DNA of 64,000 bases from JACRPH01 sp041665465 (GCA_041665465.1 JBAYIU010000001.1:1499872-1563871), one strand, 5' to 3'. Numbered from the stretch's first letter, positions 8,255-16,558 are shown. Program-made: numbers and translations. Notes: generated by a model not told the origin, from the letters alone.

Positions 8255-9184
8255 ATGAATCTTAACCAAACCCTTTTTGTGGTTAGTAAAAGTAGATATG
8301 ACCTACTACTAGAGAGAACAGGAAGTATTGGTGCTGCAAAAGATAAAGTTGGTTCTTCAGAAATATGGGGGAGTATTGAGCAAGGCCATCTTAACCAAAA
8401 AGAAAATCTCCGACGGATAACTACTCGTTTTGGTTTGGAAAGAGTGATTGATCGTTCTCAATTAACTCTTGAGAATATTATTTCTAATGGATGTTTTGTC
8501 TTTTTAGGGGGTGATGACCATTTTACCTATTGCTCTCAGATGATTCTTGATTATCAAAGAGATAATTCTAATGATCAGAAACAAGTAATGGGTGTATCTC
8601 TAGACCCCCTTAACAGTTTTGGTCATAACCTTTATTTTGATGCGAATTCCCTTTTAGAAAGTATTCCTCGCTTAGAACAGGGGGATTATTTATTGGAAGC
8701 ATGGACTACTTTAGAGGCTTCTGTTTATCATGGGTCTGAAGTTAATCGCCCTTACTTAGCGATAGGAGATTATTTTGTGGGAGAAACTAATCGTTTACTT
8801 ATGTCTAGAAATAAAGTGTTTATCAATGAGAAGGAAGTGATGAACGAAAAATCTTCTGGATTGTTGGTAGCGTGTGGTGCAGGAAGCGTTTATGGTACCT
8901 GGTATGGGCATGCATACAAACTTGCTTTTGGGGGAATGGATACTTTTCCAAAAGAATCAGAAGTAGCAAGAGTAATCCTTACTGAACAAGAGAAGGATAA
9001 TAAATTAACTTTAGAAAAAGGTCAAACTTTAGTGGTTCATTCTTATAATGATGGTGAGGGTATTGTTTCTCCTGATTCTCATCTTGATCATTCTGTTAAT
9101 TTTGATTTGGGTTGTGTTGCAGAAATTAGTATTAGTGATCAAAAACTTCACGTTATTAAATCGAGAGAGAGTTATGATGGATAA
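8255..9184 (+). CDS. NAD-kinase/diacylglycerol-kinase-superfamily protein
   Basis: The 309-residue protein resembles ATP-NAD kinases. The nucleotide-binding loop FVFLGGDDHF (81-90) replaces the usual GGDGT, keeping the catalytic Asp. The C-terminal half has AIGDYFVGETNR (169-180) and SSGLLVACGAGSVYG (200-214), matching the conserved Asn-Asp/Glu and DGxxxxTPTGSTAY motifs of NAD kinases. Changes at GGDGT suggest a different phosphate acceptor, so NADP synthesis should not be assumed. It is the first gene of a six-gene operon; the next gene overlaps it by 11 bases. An AT-rich stretch, TTTAAATAAAA, lies immediately before the ATG. Confidence 0.72.
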   Translation: MNLNQTLFVVSKSRYDLLLERTGSIGAAKDKVGSSEIWGSIEQGHLNQKENLRRITTRFGLERVIDRSQLTLENIISNGCFVFLGGDDHFTYCSQMILDYQRDNSNDQKQVMGVSLDPLNSFGHNLYFDANSLLESIPRLEQGDYLLEAWTTLEASVYHGSEVNRPYLAIGDYFVGETNRLLMSRNKVFINEKEVMNEKSSGLLVACGAGSVYGTWYGHAYKLAFGGMDTFPKESEVARVILTEQEKDNKLTLEKGQTLVVHSYNDGEGIVSPDSHLDHSVNFDLGCVAEISISDQKLHVIKSRESYDG

Positions 9185-10172
9185 ACCTACTTTGATTCAT
9201 AATGTTCTTAGTTACTTTGAAATAAAGCGTGATCCTGTCTCTGATGAAGGGGATGGTCGTTCTACATTTAGTCAAATTAGTGAGCAAGTGGTTCAATCAG
9301 TTTATGAACATCTATCTCTTGTTGATTTAGAACATCCCATAATTGAAGGAGAAAGCAAAAAGGTTTTTGCTTCGAGTAAATTAGCCTCAAGGAAGATTGC
9401 TTTAGTCGAACTTAAACCTACCTTGTATTCTTTCACACATAATCGTTATGGGTCAGTGGAAGGGACTGATTTAGTTAGGATGGATTTCTGGAATTTATTT
9501 GGGACCTGGCTTAATACTTATAGTTGTAATAATTACTTCTTCCCCCAAACTTCTTCTGGTGATAACCTCACTGATCACTTACTTCCAAATGTGCCCTTTT
9601 TATCCAATTTTCTAGGAAGGGTTGACTATCAAGATAGAAAATTTGCAGTGATAAACTTCTTTGATCATCTTCCTCCAATTGAAGTTATCTGGAAGCAATA
9701 TCTGGTTGGGACGATGAAACATAACCTGAAAGGAGTTAACTTAGCTAGAACTAGGTATGGTGGTCCGATTGAGTATGAAGGAAAATTCCCAAAAGACTTT
9801 ATTCGCTTTGATTGGAGAAATTCTCTCCCTGACAAAGATGAATGTATCCCTGAAGGATTCGCGGATTTCTATATTGATACAAATAATGCTAGAATCGTCG
9901 CTTTAGCTGCTTCTCGAGCATTGAATACTTTTCTTGGTTGTCGTGGATATGAATTAGTGGATTTATGTTATTTTATGAGTGAAGGCGGAAATCAAATTTG
10001 TTCTGAGGTTACTCCTGACGGAATGAGGATTCGTAAAAATGGAAATTCTTTTGACAAAGATTTGTGGAGAAGAGGAAAGGATGGAGACACTCTATTAAGG
10101 ACCTGGCGTGAACTTTACCAAGATCTTTCTACGATTAATTTAGAGGAGGTGATTAGAGATGTCCCTGCATGA
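9174..10172 (+). CDS. PurC (SAICAR synthetase)-like protein, divergent
   Basis: PurC joins aspartate to the carboxylate of CAIR using ATP. This 332-residue protein keeps the fold markers IEVIWKQYLVGT (169-180; PurC has PIEVVVRGYLxGS), SEVTPDGMR (277-285; DEISPDxxR) and FDKDLWRR (293-300; LDKDxFR). The GKG element near residue 96 reads VEG and the RGYL arginine is Lys, so substrate handling probably differs. No other purine genes accompany it; HisG-like and NAD-kinase-like genes do. The ATG at 9174 (a second follows at 9177) lies inside the end of the previous gene, and a longer hydrophobic frame upstream is a shadow of that gene. Fold is fairly sure, reaction unknown. Confidence 0.75.
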   Translation: MMDKPTLIHNVLSYFEIKRDPVSDEGDGRSTFSQISEQVVQSVYEHLSLVDLEHPIIEGESKKVFASSKLASRKIALVELKPTLYSFTHNRYGSVEGTDLVRMDFWNLFGTWLNTYSCNNYFFPQTSSGDNLTDHLLPNVPFLSNFLGRVDYQDRKFAVINFFDHLPPIEVIWKQYLVGTMKHNLKGVNLARTRYGGPIEYEGKFPKDFIRFDWRNSLPDKDECIPEGFADFYIDTNNARIVALAASRALNTFLGCRGYELVDLCYFMSEGGNQICSEVTPDGMRIRKNGNSFDKDLWRRGKDGDTLLRTWRELYQDLSTINLEEVIRDVPA

Positions 10173-10914
10173 TTTTAGTGATTCTATGTTCGCAAGACTT
10201 CAAGAAAGTATTATTGAGGGTATTAATCATGGTGAATATCTCTCTTCTTCTACTGTTAAGATAGGATTACCTGGGGGTCATTCTTTAGACAGAACCATCA
10301 ACTTCTTATCTTGGTATGGGGGAATTGTTTTTAGTAGAAAAGAACGTAGTTATCATCCCCGAGATCAACGCATATCCACTCTTGATTTCAGAATCTTTAA
10401 AGCTCGTGATATTCCCCCTTTGGTAAGGGGTGGATACCTATCGGGCGGGTTTGTTGGTTATGATCTGGCAATAGAAGAAAGGTCTGAACAGGACATCTCT
10501 TTTGAATTGACTGGAATAAATCCTTGTTCAGTTGTTGTAGCTTCTAACATCCCCACTTTTCCTACCCTCCCTTTTAGAGTTGCTACCGAGTTCCCTAATC
10601 TGGCAGAATCTTATCTCTCCAGAAAAGGTCTTGAGAAAAACAAGGATTATACTCTAGTCTTAACTCACGGAACAACTGAGGCTTATGTTCCTGATTTAGC
10701 TGATATAATTATTGACCACCATAGCACTGGTAAGACCTTAAAAGAGAATGGTCTTCAGGTTTTAGACACAATAATGCAATCTCATTTAGCGCTTTTGGAC
10801 AGTCCTTCTCTTCTTGCTGCAACGGACTCTTCCCAATATCGATTGTATTCTCGGTTCAGGAAATGGATCAAGGAAACATATCGTGAATCAGAAAGAAGAG
10901 ATTTTATATTTTAA
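10159..10914 (+). CDS. HisG (ATP phosphoribosyltransferase)-like protein
   Basis: HisG transfers phosphoribosyl from PRPP to N1 of ATP. In this 251-residue protein, KIGLPGGHSLD (34-44) matches HisG RIALPKGRL, ARDIPPLVRGGYLSGGFVG (82-100) matches RPxDIPxYVExGxxDxGIxG, FRVATEFPN (139-147) matches RIATEYPN, and DIIIDHHSTGKTLKENG (182-198) matches the PRPP loop DxxVDxxxTGxTLxxNxL. No other histidine biosynthesis gene is in the window. An excellent GAGGAGGTGA ribosome-binding site precedes the ATG, which overlaps the PurC-like gene by 14 bases. A base or nucleotide phosphoribosyltransferase role is likely; the acceptor is unknown. Confidence 0.78.
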   Translation: MSLHDFSDSMFARLQESIIEGINHGEYLSSSTVKIGLPGGHSLDRTINFLSWYGGIVFSRKERSYHPRDQRISTLDFRIFKARDIPPLVRGGYLSGGFVGYDLAIEERSEQDISFELTGINPCSVVVASNIPTFPTLPFRVATEFPNLAESYLSRKGLEKNKDYTLVLTHGTTEAYVPDLADIIIDHHSTGKTLKENGLQVLDTIMQSHLALLDSPSLLAATDSSQYRLYSRFRKWIKETYRESERRDFIF

Positions 10915-10924
10915 TGAGGATAAA

Positions 10925-11503
10925 ATGTTAGAATTTGCTTTAGATGGAACTGATGGGTCGGCTAAGACACCTATTTGTGAAGGAGTTTTATCTGAATTAA
11001 CTCGCAAAGGGATTAAATCAACTTCCTTTGCTCCTTTTCAAGAAGTAAGAAAACTGATCCCCGAATCTGATATTTATCCCTATTGGAAAGATGGAAGAGC
11101 AGAAACGGCCTTACATTTAATCCAACAAGTAGTTGAGCAGTGTCGTGAAGATTCCTTAAGAAAAGGAATTGACGTATTACTTTATGATCGGTTGTGGTTA
11201 ACTCTCTTTACCGAGATTGATGACACTCCTTTAGCTTCTCAGTGGAATCATTTTGTGCCTACCTTTATACTTACTGCTCCACGTGAAATAATTGTTAAGA
11301 GGCCAGGGTTTAGTTATGGTCTCCCTTTTTCTTCTTCTGACCAGATGCTTGATGATTATCATTCCAAATATCTTACTTTAAGTAAAAAGTATTCTTCACC
11401 TATTTTTGGAAGTTATGAAATAAACGCTTTAAGGGTTGACTTAAGGCCCATTATTAAAGATATCACAACAAAGATTGTTAGTCGGATAGGTACGAAAAGA
11501 TGA
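10925..11503 (+). CDS. Thymidylate-kinase-like P-loop protein with altered Walker A
   Basis: The protein begins FALDGTDGSAKTPICEGVLSEL, which matches the start of thymidylate kinases (FxxxEGxDGxGKTT). The loop reads GTDGSAKTP (8-16): the Gly before Lys is Ala and the final Thr/Ser is Pro. An LLYDRLW segment near residue 97 matches the DR motif of the family. It may be a deoxynucleotide or nucleotide monophosphate kinase with unusual substrate, or weakened. I chose the ATG at 10925, preceded by TGAGGA, over upstream starts that lie within the HisG-like gene. It overlaps the next gene by ATGA. Confidence 0.68.
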   Translation: MLEFALDGTDGSAKTPICEGVLSELTRKGIKSTSFAPFQEVRKLIPESDIYPYWKDGRAETALHLIQQVVEQCREDSLRKGIDVLLYDRLWLTLFTEIDDTPLASQWNHFVPTFILTAPREIIVKRPGFSYGLPFSSSDQMLDDYHSKYLTLSKKYSSPIFGSYEINALRVDLRPIIKDITTKIVSRIGTKR

Positions 11504-12372
11504 AACTTCTCATTACTTCTGATTGGCACCTTGGTAAGGGATGGAAAGATGAAGCAGGAGTAGAATGGGGAGAGAGGGTAGCTCGGGATATTATCCAGTA
11601 TACTTCATTCAATCCCGTTGATGCTTTTCTCTTTAACGGCGATCTGGGAAACACTCAAGAAAGCCAGAAGAAAGGTTTAGAACTATTGGCTCTTGCTAGT
11701 GAAGGAATTCCTAAAAAAATGTTTGTTTCAGGCAATCATGAATTATTATTATTGCCTGACCAATTTGAAGATCGCTATGAAGATTTACAAGAAAGATTGT
11801 TTAGGTATAATTTTCATCTGTTAGATCATTCTTCAGCTTGGACTACCTTAGGCAAGACTGCCTTTGTGGGTGGTTGCGGGTGGTATGATGGAAGTTTATG
11901 GACTCCTTATGGTAATAATACTTATGCTGAGGTATTCACCAAAGCAAAAGAAGAATTTGCAAAGAGATTCCCTGTTGTAGCTGAATCTCATGATCCGCTG
12001 GAATTCTTTCAGTACTCTTTGACCTTATTAAACCAAAGACTAGAAGAGATTCGTGGAATGAAGTGGGACAATATTATTGTTTGTACTCATCATGCTCCCG
12101 ACAGTCAATTTATTGATTACAAAGAACCGCTAGAATTGGAACGACCTTTAAAGTCTGATGAGCGATACTGGAATTATCTTAATTTCTTTATGGGATCTAG
12201 AAGATTATCTGCCTTATACAACAAAGCAGAGAAGATGCTTAACCCGGGGGGGAAGGTTATTGGAGTTACTGGGCATACACATCGCTCTGATGCACATCTC
12301 GTAAATGATCGATTTATGGTTTATAATGCTAGTGCCACTAAAGAAAAACCCTTTCAGGTGATTGAGGTTTAG
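11500..12372 (+). CDS. Calcineurin-like metallophosphoesterase
   Basis: All five metal-binding blocks of the family are present in order: SDWHLG (DxH, 7-12), NGDLG (GD, about 46-50), GNHELL (about 78-83), THHAP (about 197-201) and GHTHRSD (about 258-264). Such enzymes hydrolyse phosphomono- or diesters, including nucleotides. Its start overlaps the TMPK-like gene by four bases and the HAD gene follows four bases later, so it belongs to the nucleotide-enzyme operon and may dephosphorylate the pathway's intermediate. Catalytic residues look intact. Confidence 0.87.
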   Translation: MKLLITSDWHLGKGWKDEAGVEWGERVARDIIQYTSFNPVDAFLFNGDLGNTQESQKKGLELLALASEGIPKKMFVSGNHELLLLPDQFEDRYEDLQERLFRYNFHLLDHSSAWTTLGKTAFVGGCGWYDGSLWTPYGNNTYAEVFTKAKEEFAKRFPVVAESHDPLEFFQYSLTLLNQRLEEIRGMKWDNIIVCTHHAPDSQFIDYKEPLELERPLKSDERYWNYLNFFMGSRRLSALYNKAEKMLNPGGKVIGVTGHTHRSDAHLVNDRFMVYNASATKEKPFQVIEV

Positions 12373-12376
12373 GTAA

Positions 12377-13234
12377 ATGTCTAGTGATATCCTTTTCTTA
12401 GACAAAGATAACACTCTCGGACAGTTTGGGTATAATGGGACGGGTCTTTTTGTTGGAGCAAGAGCTTTTCTCGCAGCACAAAAACAATTGGGAAGAGGTT
12501 TATATATTGCTACTACCGGAGATACCTTCGGAAGAAAGAAATTAAGTGAAATTGATGATTTGCTTGATGGCTACTTTGGCAGAGAGCAGATTGATGTGGT
12601 GCATAGAGGTCAACTTTATCTTCTACCAGATGGTGCCATAAGAAAAGTTGAGGATGATTTTATAGAAAGAAAGAGATTCGAATCTCCCGAGAAGAGAGCT
12701 GCTTTAGATAGAGAATCACGAAAAAGAGGAGATCGGTTGAATACTCTTCCTTACGATAGTCCAGAACGAGCAGCTTTGCAGGAAGAGATAAATGCTTTCT
12801 TTGATTATTGGAGAGAATTGTTACATAAACAAACCCAAGAATCGTTTGACCCAAGCTTAGAATATAAAAATCCTTATTGTCGGGGTAGTTTCAAAGATTT
12901 ACACCTTGCGCGAAGAATAATCTCTCCAACAGATTATACTCTCCAAAGAACGTTAATGGTTGGTGATCCTGGAGATGCTGGTGGCTTTATTTCCGATCCA
13001 GAGACTCCTTTAGTAGTAGTCTCTCCTCGAGTTAGAGAAGGAGAATGGGATTTGGTTACTCGGGTGGTAAATCACTTGTTTAATGATCAAGAAAGAAAAC
13101 CTTGGGAGTTGTTTGATGAGTTGTATTCTCAAAGAAAGAATGTAAAGAAAAATCCTCGTAAGGTTAGACTTTCTAACGAAACTTATGAGATGAAAATAAA
13201 CGAACATAAGGGAAGATTAATCTATTGTCCATAA
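12377..13234 (+). CDS. HAD-superfamily hydrolase
   Basis: The N-terminal ILFLDKDNTLG (about 5-15) is the HAD motif I, DxDxT, with the nucleophile Asp; IATTGD (about 44-49) fits motif II; and LMVGDPGDAGGF (about 194-205) fits motif IV, GDxxxD. A helical insert of about 80 residues between motifs II and IV is a cap domain. It is the last gene of the operon that starts at 8255, lying four bases after the metallophosphoesterase. A phosphatase acting on a phosphorylated nucleotide or sugar product is the simplest reading. The C-terminal 50 residues are basic and of unknown role. Confidence 0.82.
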   Translation: MSSDILFLDKDNTLGQFGYNGTGLFVGARAFLAAQKQLGRGLYIATTGDTFGRKKLSEIDDLLDGYFGREQIDVVHRGQLYLLPDGAIRKVEDDFIERKRFESPEKRAALDRESRKRGDRLNTLPYDSPERAALQEEINAFFDYWRELLHKQTQESFDPSLEYKNPYCRGSFKDLHLARRIISPTDYTLQRTLMVGDPGDAGGFISDPETPLVVVSPRVREGEWDLVTRVVNHLFNDQERKPWELFDELYSQRKNVKKNPRKVRLSNETYEMKINEHKGRLIYCP

Positions 13235-13271
13235 CTAAAATATCCACTCTCCAATAGTAAAAACCCCAAAA

Positions 13272-13280
13272 TTTATAAAT
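13272..13280 (+). promoter_or_regulatory. TATA box
   Basis: TTTATAAAT lies 22-30 nt before the ATG at 13302, consistent with a leaderless transcript and showing that the next gene is separate from the nucleotide-enzyme operon. Confidence 0.5.
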
Positions 13281-13301
13281 AAGGATGATTTTTAACTTCT
13301 C

Positions 13302-13916
13302 ATGGATCAAGGTTTATTGGAATTGGTTAGGAAAGAAATATCTCGGCAAGGACTAAATGCAACTCCTCGTTTAAACATTTGTGACACTCCTAATTTTATT
13401 TGTGCTGGACTGGAATTAGCTGACTCTAATAAGTTTGGTTATGGCATTGTTCTAGAACCGATTACAATTAAGGGAGTAATTGGTTACTTATCAGAAAGAC
13501 GTCCTGAATCAAGGTTTATTGAGATGGATATCTCCGGTGTAACCTCCAGAGGATACATTGGAATTTGGGAGGAGTTTATGCATCTGGACTTAAAGGAAAA
13601 TGATATTTTAGTTTATCATAATTCTGGAGAGGTCTTGGCTCCTTTTTTCCTTAATCCAAATAATTCTAATGCTGGACAACAACAACAGCAAGTAAGAGAT
13701 ATGGTTCAAATGATTGATCGTATTCAGCGAAATCACCGACATTTTCCTAACGAATGTTTATTGAGAGACGGCAAAATCGCTTATGTTTTTCTAGTTCGCC
13801 CCGAAGAAGATTTTCTCTATCGAAAAGTATGTGGAACTTTAGGGGTCGGGGACGGTTGGAGATTCGACCCAGACGGTGTTTGTAACATCAATACCTTAGT
13901 TGATACTCCTCGTTAA
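13302..13916 (+). CDS. Hypothetical protein, 204 aa
   Basis: I do not recognise this protein. It has no signal peptide or membrane span and looks like a soluble mixed alpha/beta domain. A short polyglutamine run (GQQQQQ, about residues 125-130) lies in a polar linker between an N-terminal domain and a C-terminal region with DGKIAYVFLVRPEEDF. It has its own TATA box and is followed, convergently, by the uracil-DNA glycosylase gene. The last third is Gly/Asp-rich (GVGDGWRFDPDG). Confidence 0.65.
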   Translation: MDQGLLELVRKEISRQGLNATPRLNICDTPNFICAGLELADSNKFGYGIVLEPITIKGVIGYLSERRPESRFIEMDISGVTSRGYIGIWEEFMHLDLKENDILVYHNSGEVLAPFFLNPNNSNAGQQQQQVRDMVQMIDRIQRNHRHFPNECLLRDGKIAYVFLVRPEEDFLYRKVCGTLGVGDGWRFDPDGVCNINTLVDTPR

Positions 13917-13935
13917 ACGTTTATAATGGTTAAAT

Positions 13936-14490
13936 TTATCCGCGAAAAGTATAGAAAGATAATTTCATCAAATCTTCTTCCATCAACTTCTTGATTTTAG
14001 GAAATCTCTTGGCAGCAGAAGGATGATAAGTTACAAAGAGTTTATACTGCCTGTCCATAAATAATTTGCCATGATAATCCTTAACTTTGCCTTTTCCGAT
14101 AACCGAATCGATCGCAGTTTGACCTAGTAGAACAATCATCTCTGGCTTAATTACGTCAATCTGTTTCTTCAGCCATAACTCTCTGCAGGTACAGATTTCT
14201 TTCTCTGTAGGTTTACGATTCTTATCTGGGTGACACTTAACAGCACTAGTAAAGAAACAGGCTTCTTTCTTAATCTTATTCTTTTCTAACAATTCATACA
14301 GGAATTTACCTGAAGGGCCAACAAAAGCTACTCCCTGCTTATCTTCTTCTGCACCGGGAGCTTCTCCGATGAACATCAATTTAGCTCCAATTTTACCTTC
14401 TCCAGGGACAGGAAGTAATCGCTTCTTCCATAAGGGGCAAGAGGTACATCTACGGATACCTTCTGCTAGCTCGTATAATGGTTCTTTCAT
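13936..14490 (-). CDS. udg: Uracil-DNA glycosylase, family 4 ([4Fe-4S])
   Basis: This enzyme removes uracil from DNA to start base-excision repair. The 184-residue protein has the family-4 motif A GEAPGAEED (42-50), a FVGPSGKFL segment (56-64) and motif B HPSAA near the C terminus. Four cysteines typical of the [4Fe-4S] cluster are present: Cys15 and Cys18 in CTSC, Cys86 in KCHP and Cys102 in TCRE. Length is normal for archaeal UDGa. It appears to be a single-gene unit; AT-rich sequence with TATA-like character precedes the start. Confidence 0.92.
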   Translation of the reverse strand: MKEPLYELAEGIRRCTSCPLWKKRLLPVPGEGKIGAKLMFIGEAPGAEEDKQGVAFVGPSGKFLYELLEKNKIKKEACFFTSAVKCHPDKNRKPTEKEICTCRELWLKKQIDVIKPEMIVLLGQTAIDSVIGKGKVKDYHGKLFMDRQYKLFVTYHPSAAKRFPKIKKLMEEDLMKLSFYTFRG

Positions 14491-14527
14491 AATAGAATAA
14501 GAAAAAAGAAAGAGTATAAATATGTTT

Positions 14528-15427
14528 TTACTTTGCTGCTTGAATCAAACCATTCAAATAGTTCCTAACTTGATTCTCCATCTGTCTGGCTGCTTCTCTT
14601 GAGGTGGTTAGGCCATCTTCCAACATGCATTCTGCAATTTCACTGGATTGTAATACCGATCTAAACGCGTCAGGGTTTATAGCTACGATAATTCCACCTT
14701 GCTTATCCATAGTGTAATTCTGCCCACTTCTTGATTTAAATAGAGTTAAATCATCGCCACTAAATTCTACTACTGTTCTAAGGAGTGTATTCTTACGATA
14801 AACTTCTAAAACATTAGCTAATCTAACTTCTGGATCTTCTCCTGGGACAGGTCTGGGTATGACTGGACCTGCTCCCAGTTTTTCGGTTATCCGAGCAGTA
14901 AGATAGAGTGCAGCTGTTTGTCTGGTTAACTCATCCAGTGAAGTAGTATAAGCATCTCCTTGAAGTTCTGGATTTAATTTTAACAATTCTGGGATTCCTG
15001 GAACAGGAGCAAGACCTTCTCGTAATCCTGCAATCTCTGCTTGATATCTTCTCTCCTTTTCATCAATCACGCCTTTTCTGGCAGCGTGAAGATCGACTGC
15101 TCCTAAATAAACTGCTACCAAATCGTCAATAGCATCTGCTGGGACAACGGTATAACTGACTACTTCTACTGCGTTAGCAGCACGAAAAACCTGACCTGGC
15201 TTTAGCTCAGTCGGAAAAAGATTAATCTCTTGAGGAATATCGGCTTCTGGAGGAAGATGATTAACAGTGAAGGTATCATAAGAGACGCCTTCTCTAGAAA
15301 TCGCATCTATTTTCATAAAATCCTGATCTGCATAAACTGTTCTTAGTTCTGCTTCTGGAGCATTTCTAACTGTATACACTCTTAACAAGGTTAAACTTTC
15401 TAATGATACATTTCCATCTGATGTCAT
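14528..15427 (-). CDS. Hypothetical protein, 299 aa
   Basis: I do not recognise this protein. It is acidic, lacks cysteine-rich or membrane features, and contains a central helical segment (about 105-140, KERRYQAEIAGLREGL) between two beta-rich parts. A possible TATA element (TTTATAAATT on the minus strand, 15478-15488) lies about 55 nt before the ATG, giving a short leader. Base composition is somewhat richer in G+C codons (GCT/GGA/CCT) than the surface-protein genes. Confidence 0.65.
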   Translation of the reverse strand: MTSDGNVSLESLTLLRVYTVRNAPEAELRTVYADQDFMKIDAISREGVSYDTFTVNHLPPEADIPQEINLFPTELKPGQVFRAANAVEVVSYTVVPADAIDDLVAVYLGAVDLHAARKGVIDEKERRYQAEIAGLREGLAPVPGIPELLKLNPELQGDAYTTSLDELTRQTAALYLTARITEKLGAGPVIPRPVPGEDPEVRLANVLEVYRKNTLLRTVVEFSGDDLTLFKSRSGQNYTMDKQGGIIVAINPDAFRSVLQSSEIAECMLEDGLTTSREAARQMENQVRNYLNGLIQAAK

Positions 15428-15502
15428 TTTTAATATCTCCCTATCACTCTCTAGAACTTTATCTTTTTATTTCTTCTAATTTATAAACTTAATGCAGAGA
15501 AA

Positions 15503-15533
15503 GCCGTTCCCTCTCCTTTAGAAAGAGAACGGC
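15503..15533. terminator. Imperfect hairpin in the 3' region of the MBL-hydrolase gene
   Basis: Arms GCCGTTC and GAACGGC pair over 7 bp, with a small inner CTTT/AAAG hairpin. The element lies 34 bases beyond the stop of the leftward MBL gene and just before the TATA element of the next leftward gene. It could end the upstream transcript; no long U tract follows, so the terminator call is weak. Confidence 0.3.
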
Positions 15534-15566
15534 CCTCGAGAGATATGTTCCGGTGGGAACTATGAA

Positions 15567-16436
15567 CTAAATTTTATAGGTCCAGTTTTGTCGGGCCAAT
15601 CCTGCTTCAAAGGAGGAGAGAGCATAATGTTCGGCTACTCCTAAAGCATATCGACTCATCCTTCCTTCCATTCCCTCCAAATAGTCATCTTCAGCATCAG
15701 GGTGGAAATGGACCCCTTTAACATTCTTAGCGTGAGCTCGGGCAGCCATATTAACTGCACTGATGTAATCTCCATGTCCCCAGCCGGACATAAATTTATT
15801 CCAACTTTCTACCCCTGGAGGTTCATATTGTACATCACTCAATACTAAGTCAGCACCGTTCCATCTTTCAATCAATTCCTGGTCTCTTCCATTATGATCT
15901 GGTTCGTGATCTGTAGAAATCACTAACACTTTAGGTTCTAGACCGATTCCTTGCTTCTCAGTAATACGATAACCTACGCTTCCTCTCAAAGGATGGGGTT
16001 GCAAGAAAGTATCTACGCTAGTAACCCCATCGTCATACACTTTATCCCCTGGAACAAAGTCTACGATGCCTTTAATCCCTGGGTGAGCATTAATCTGAAA
16101 GGGAGACTGGTTCTCTGAATATACTACTTCAATAGTCGAACGAGTTCCCTTTTCTAAATTAACTCCTCCATGAAGATAGATATTTCTTCGAGGATCAAAC
16201 AAGGGTTTGAACTGATGAAATCCTAATAAATGGTCCCAATGTCCATGAGTCCAAAAAATATAAATGTCTTGGTCAGGGACAGAGTTTAATCTTCTTAATC
16301 CCGTTCCAGTATCAAAAATAAGCAACTTATCGTTTCTGGTGCGTACGGCATAACAAGTAGTATTTCCTCCGTACAAATCATACTCCGGCCCAGATACCGG
16401 CTCTGAACCACGTGCTCCTAAAATCGTTAGTTGCAT
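15567..16436 (-). CDS. Metallo-beta-lactamase-fold hydrolase (RNase Z/phosphodiesterase-like)
   Basis: The protein has the metal-binding signature THGHWDH (HxHxDH) near residue 70, an N-terminal LTILGARGSEP, FDTGTGL before it, and later His/Asp residues in STDHEPDH and GVHFHPDAEDD. This arrangement is shared by PqsE/cAMP-phosphodiesterase and RNase Z-type MBL enzymes; no tRNase Z exosite arm is seen. I chose the ATG at 16436, which follows GGGGAGGAAACT, over an upstream TTG at 16460 that would bury the Shine-Dalgarno sequence. Substrate unknown. Confidence 0.82.
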   Translation of the reverse strand: MQLTILGARGSEPVSGPEYDLYGGNTTCYAVRTRNDKLLIFDTGTGLRRLNSVPDQDIYIFWTHGHWDHLLGFHQFKPLFDPRRNIYLHGGVNLEKGTRSTIEVVYSENQSPFQINAHPGIKGIVDFVPGDKVYDDGVTSVDTFLQPHPLRGSVGYRITEKQGIGLEPKVLVISTDHEPDHNGRDQELIERWNGADLVLSDVQYEPPGVESWNKFMSGWGHGDYISAVNMAARAHAKNVKGVHFHPDAEDDYLEGMEGRMSRYALGVAEHYALSSFEAGLARQNWTYKI

Positions 16437-16525
16437 AGTTTCCTCCCCATTCCCACCCAACCTAGCTTTAGAATGAGAAGAGATATTTAAATCAAATAGC
16501 CTTCATTTTAGTAATAAAACGTAAG

Positions 16526-16556
16526 TATTATATATTAAGTAAGATTTATTACTTAA
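16526..16556 (+). promoter_or_regulatory. TATA box and 8-bp palindromic operator of the tandem-Lrp gene
   Basis: A TATATATT element at about 16526-16536 is followed by the inverted repeat TTAAGTAA-N6-TTACTTAA (16535-16556), which ends three bases before the ATG at 16559. An operator overlapping the transcription start would suit negative autoregulation, usual in Lrp-family regulators. Confidence 0.5.
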
Positions 16557-16558
16557 AT

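Noticed and set aside
9048..9173. An extended hydrophobic N terminus for the PurC-like protein
   Set aside because: It lies wholly inside the end of the NAD-kinase-like gene in another frame; the ATG at 9174 suits overlap-coupled translation.
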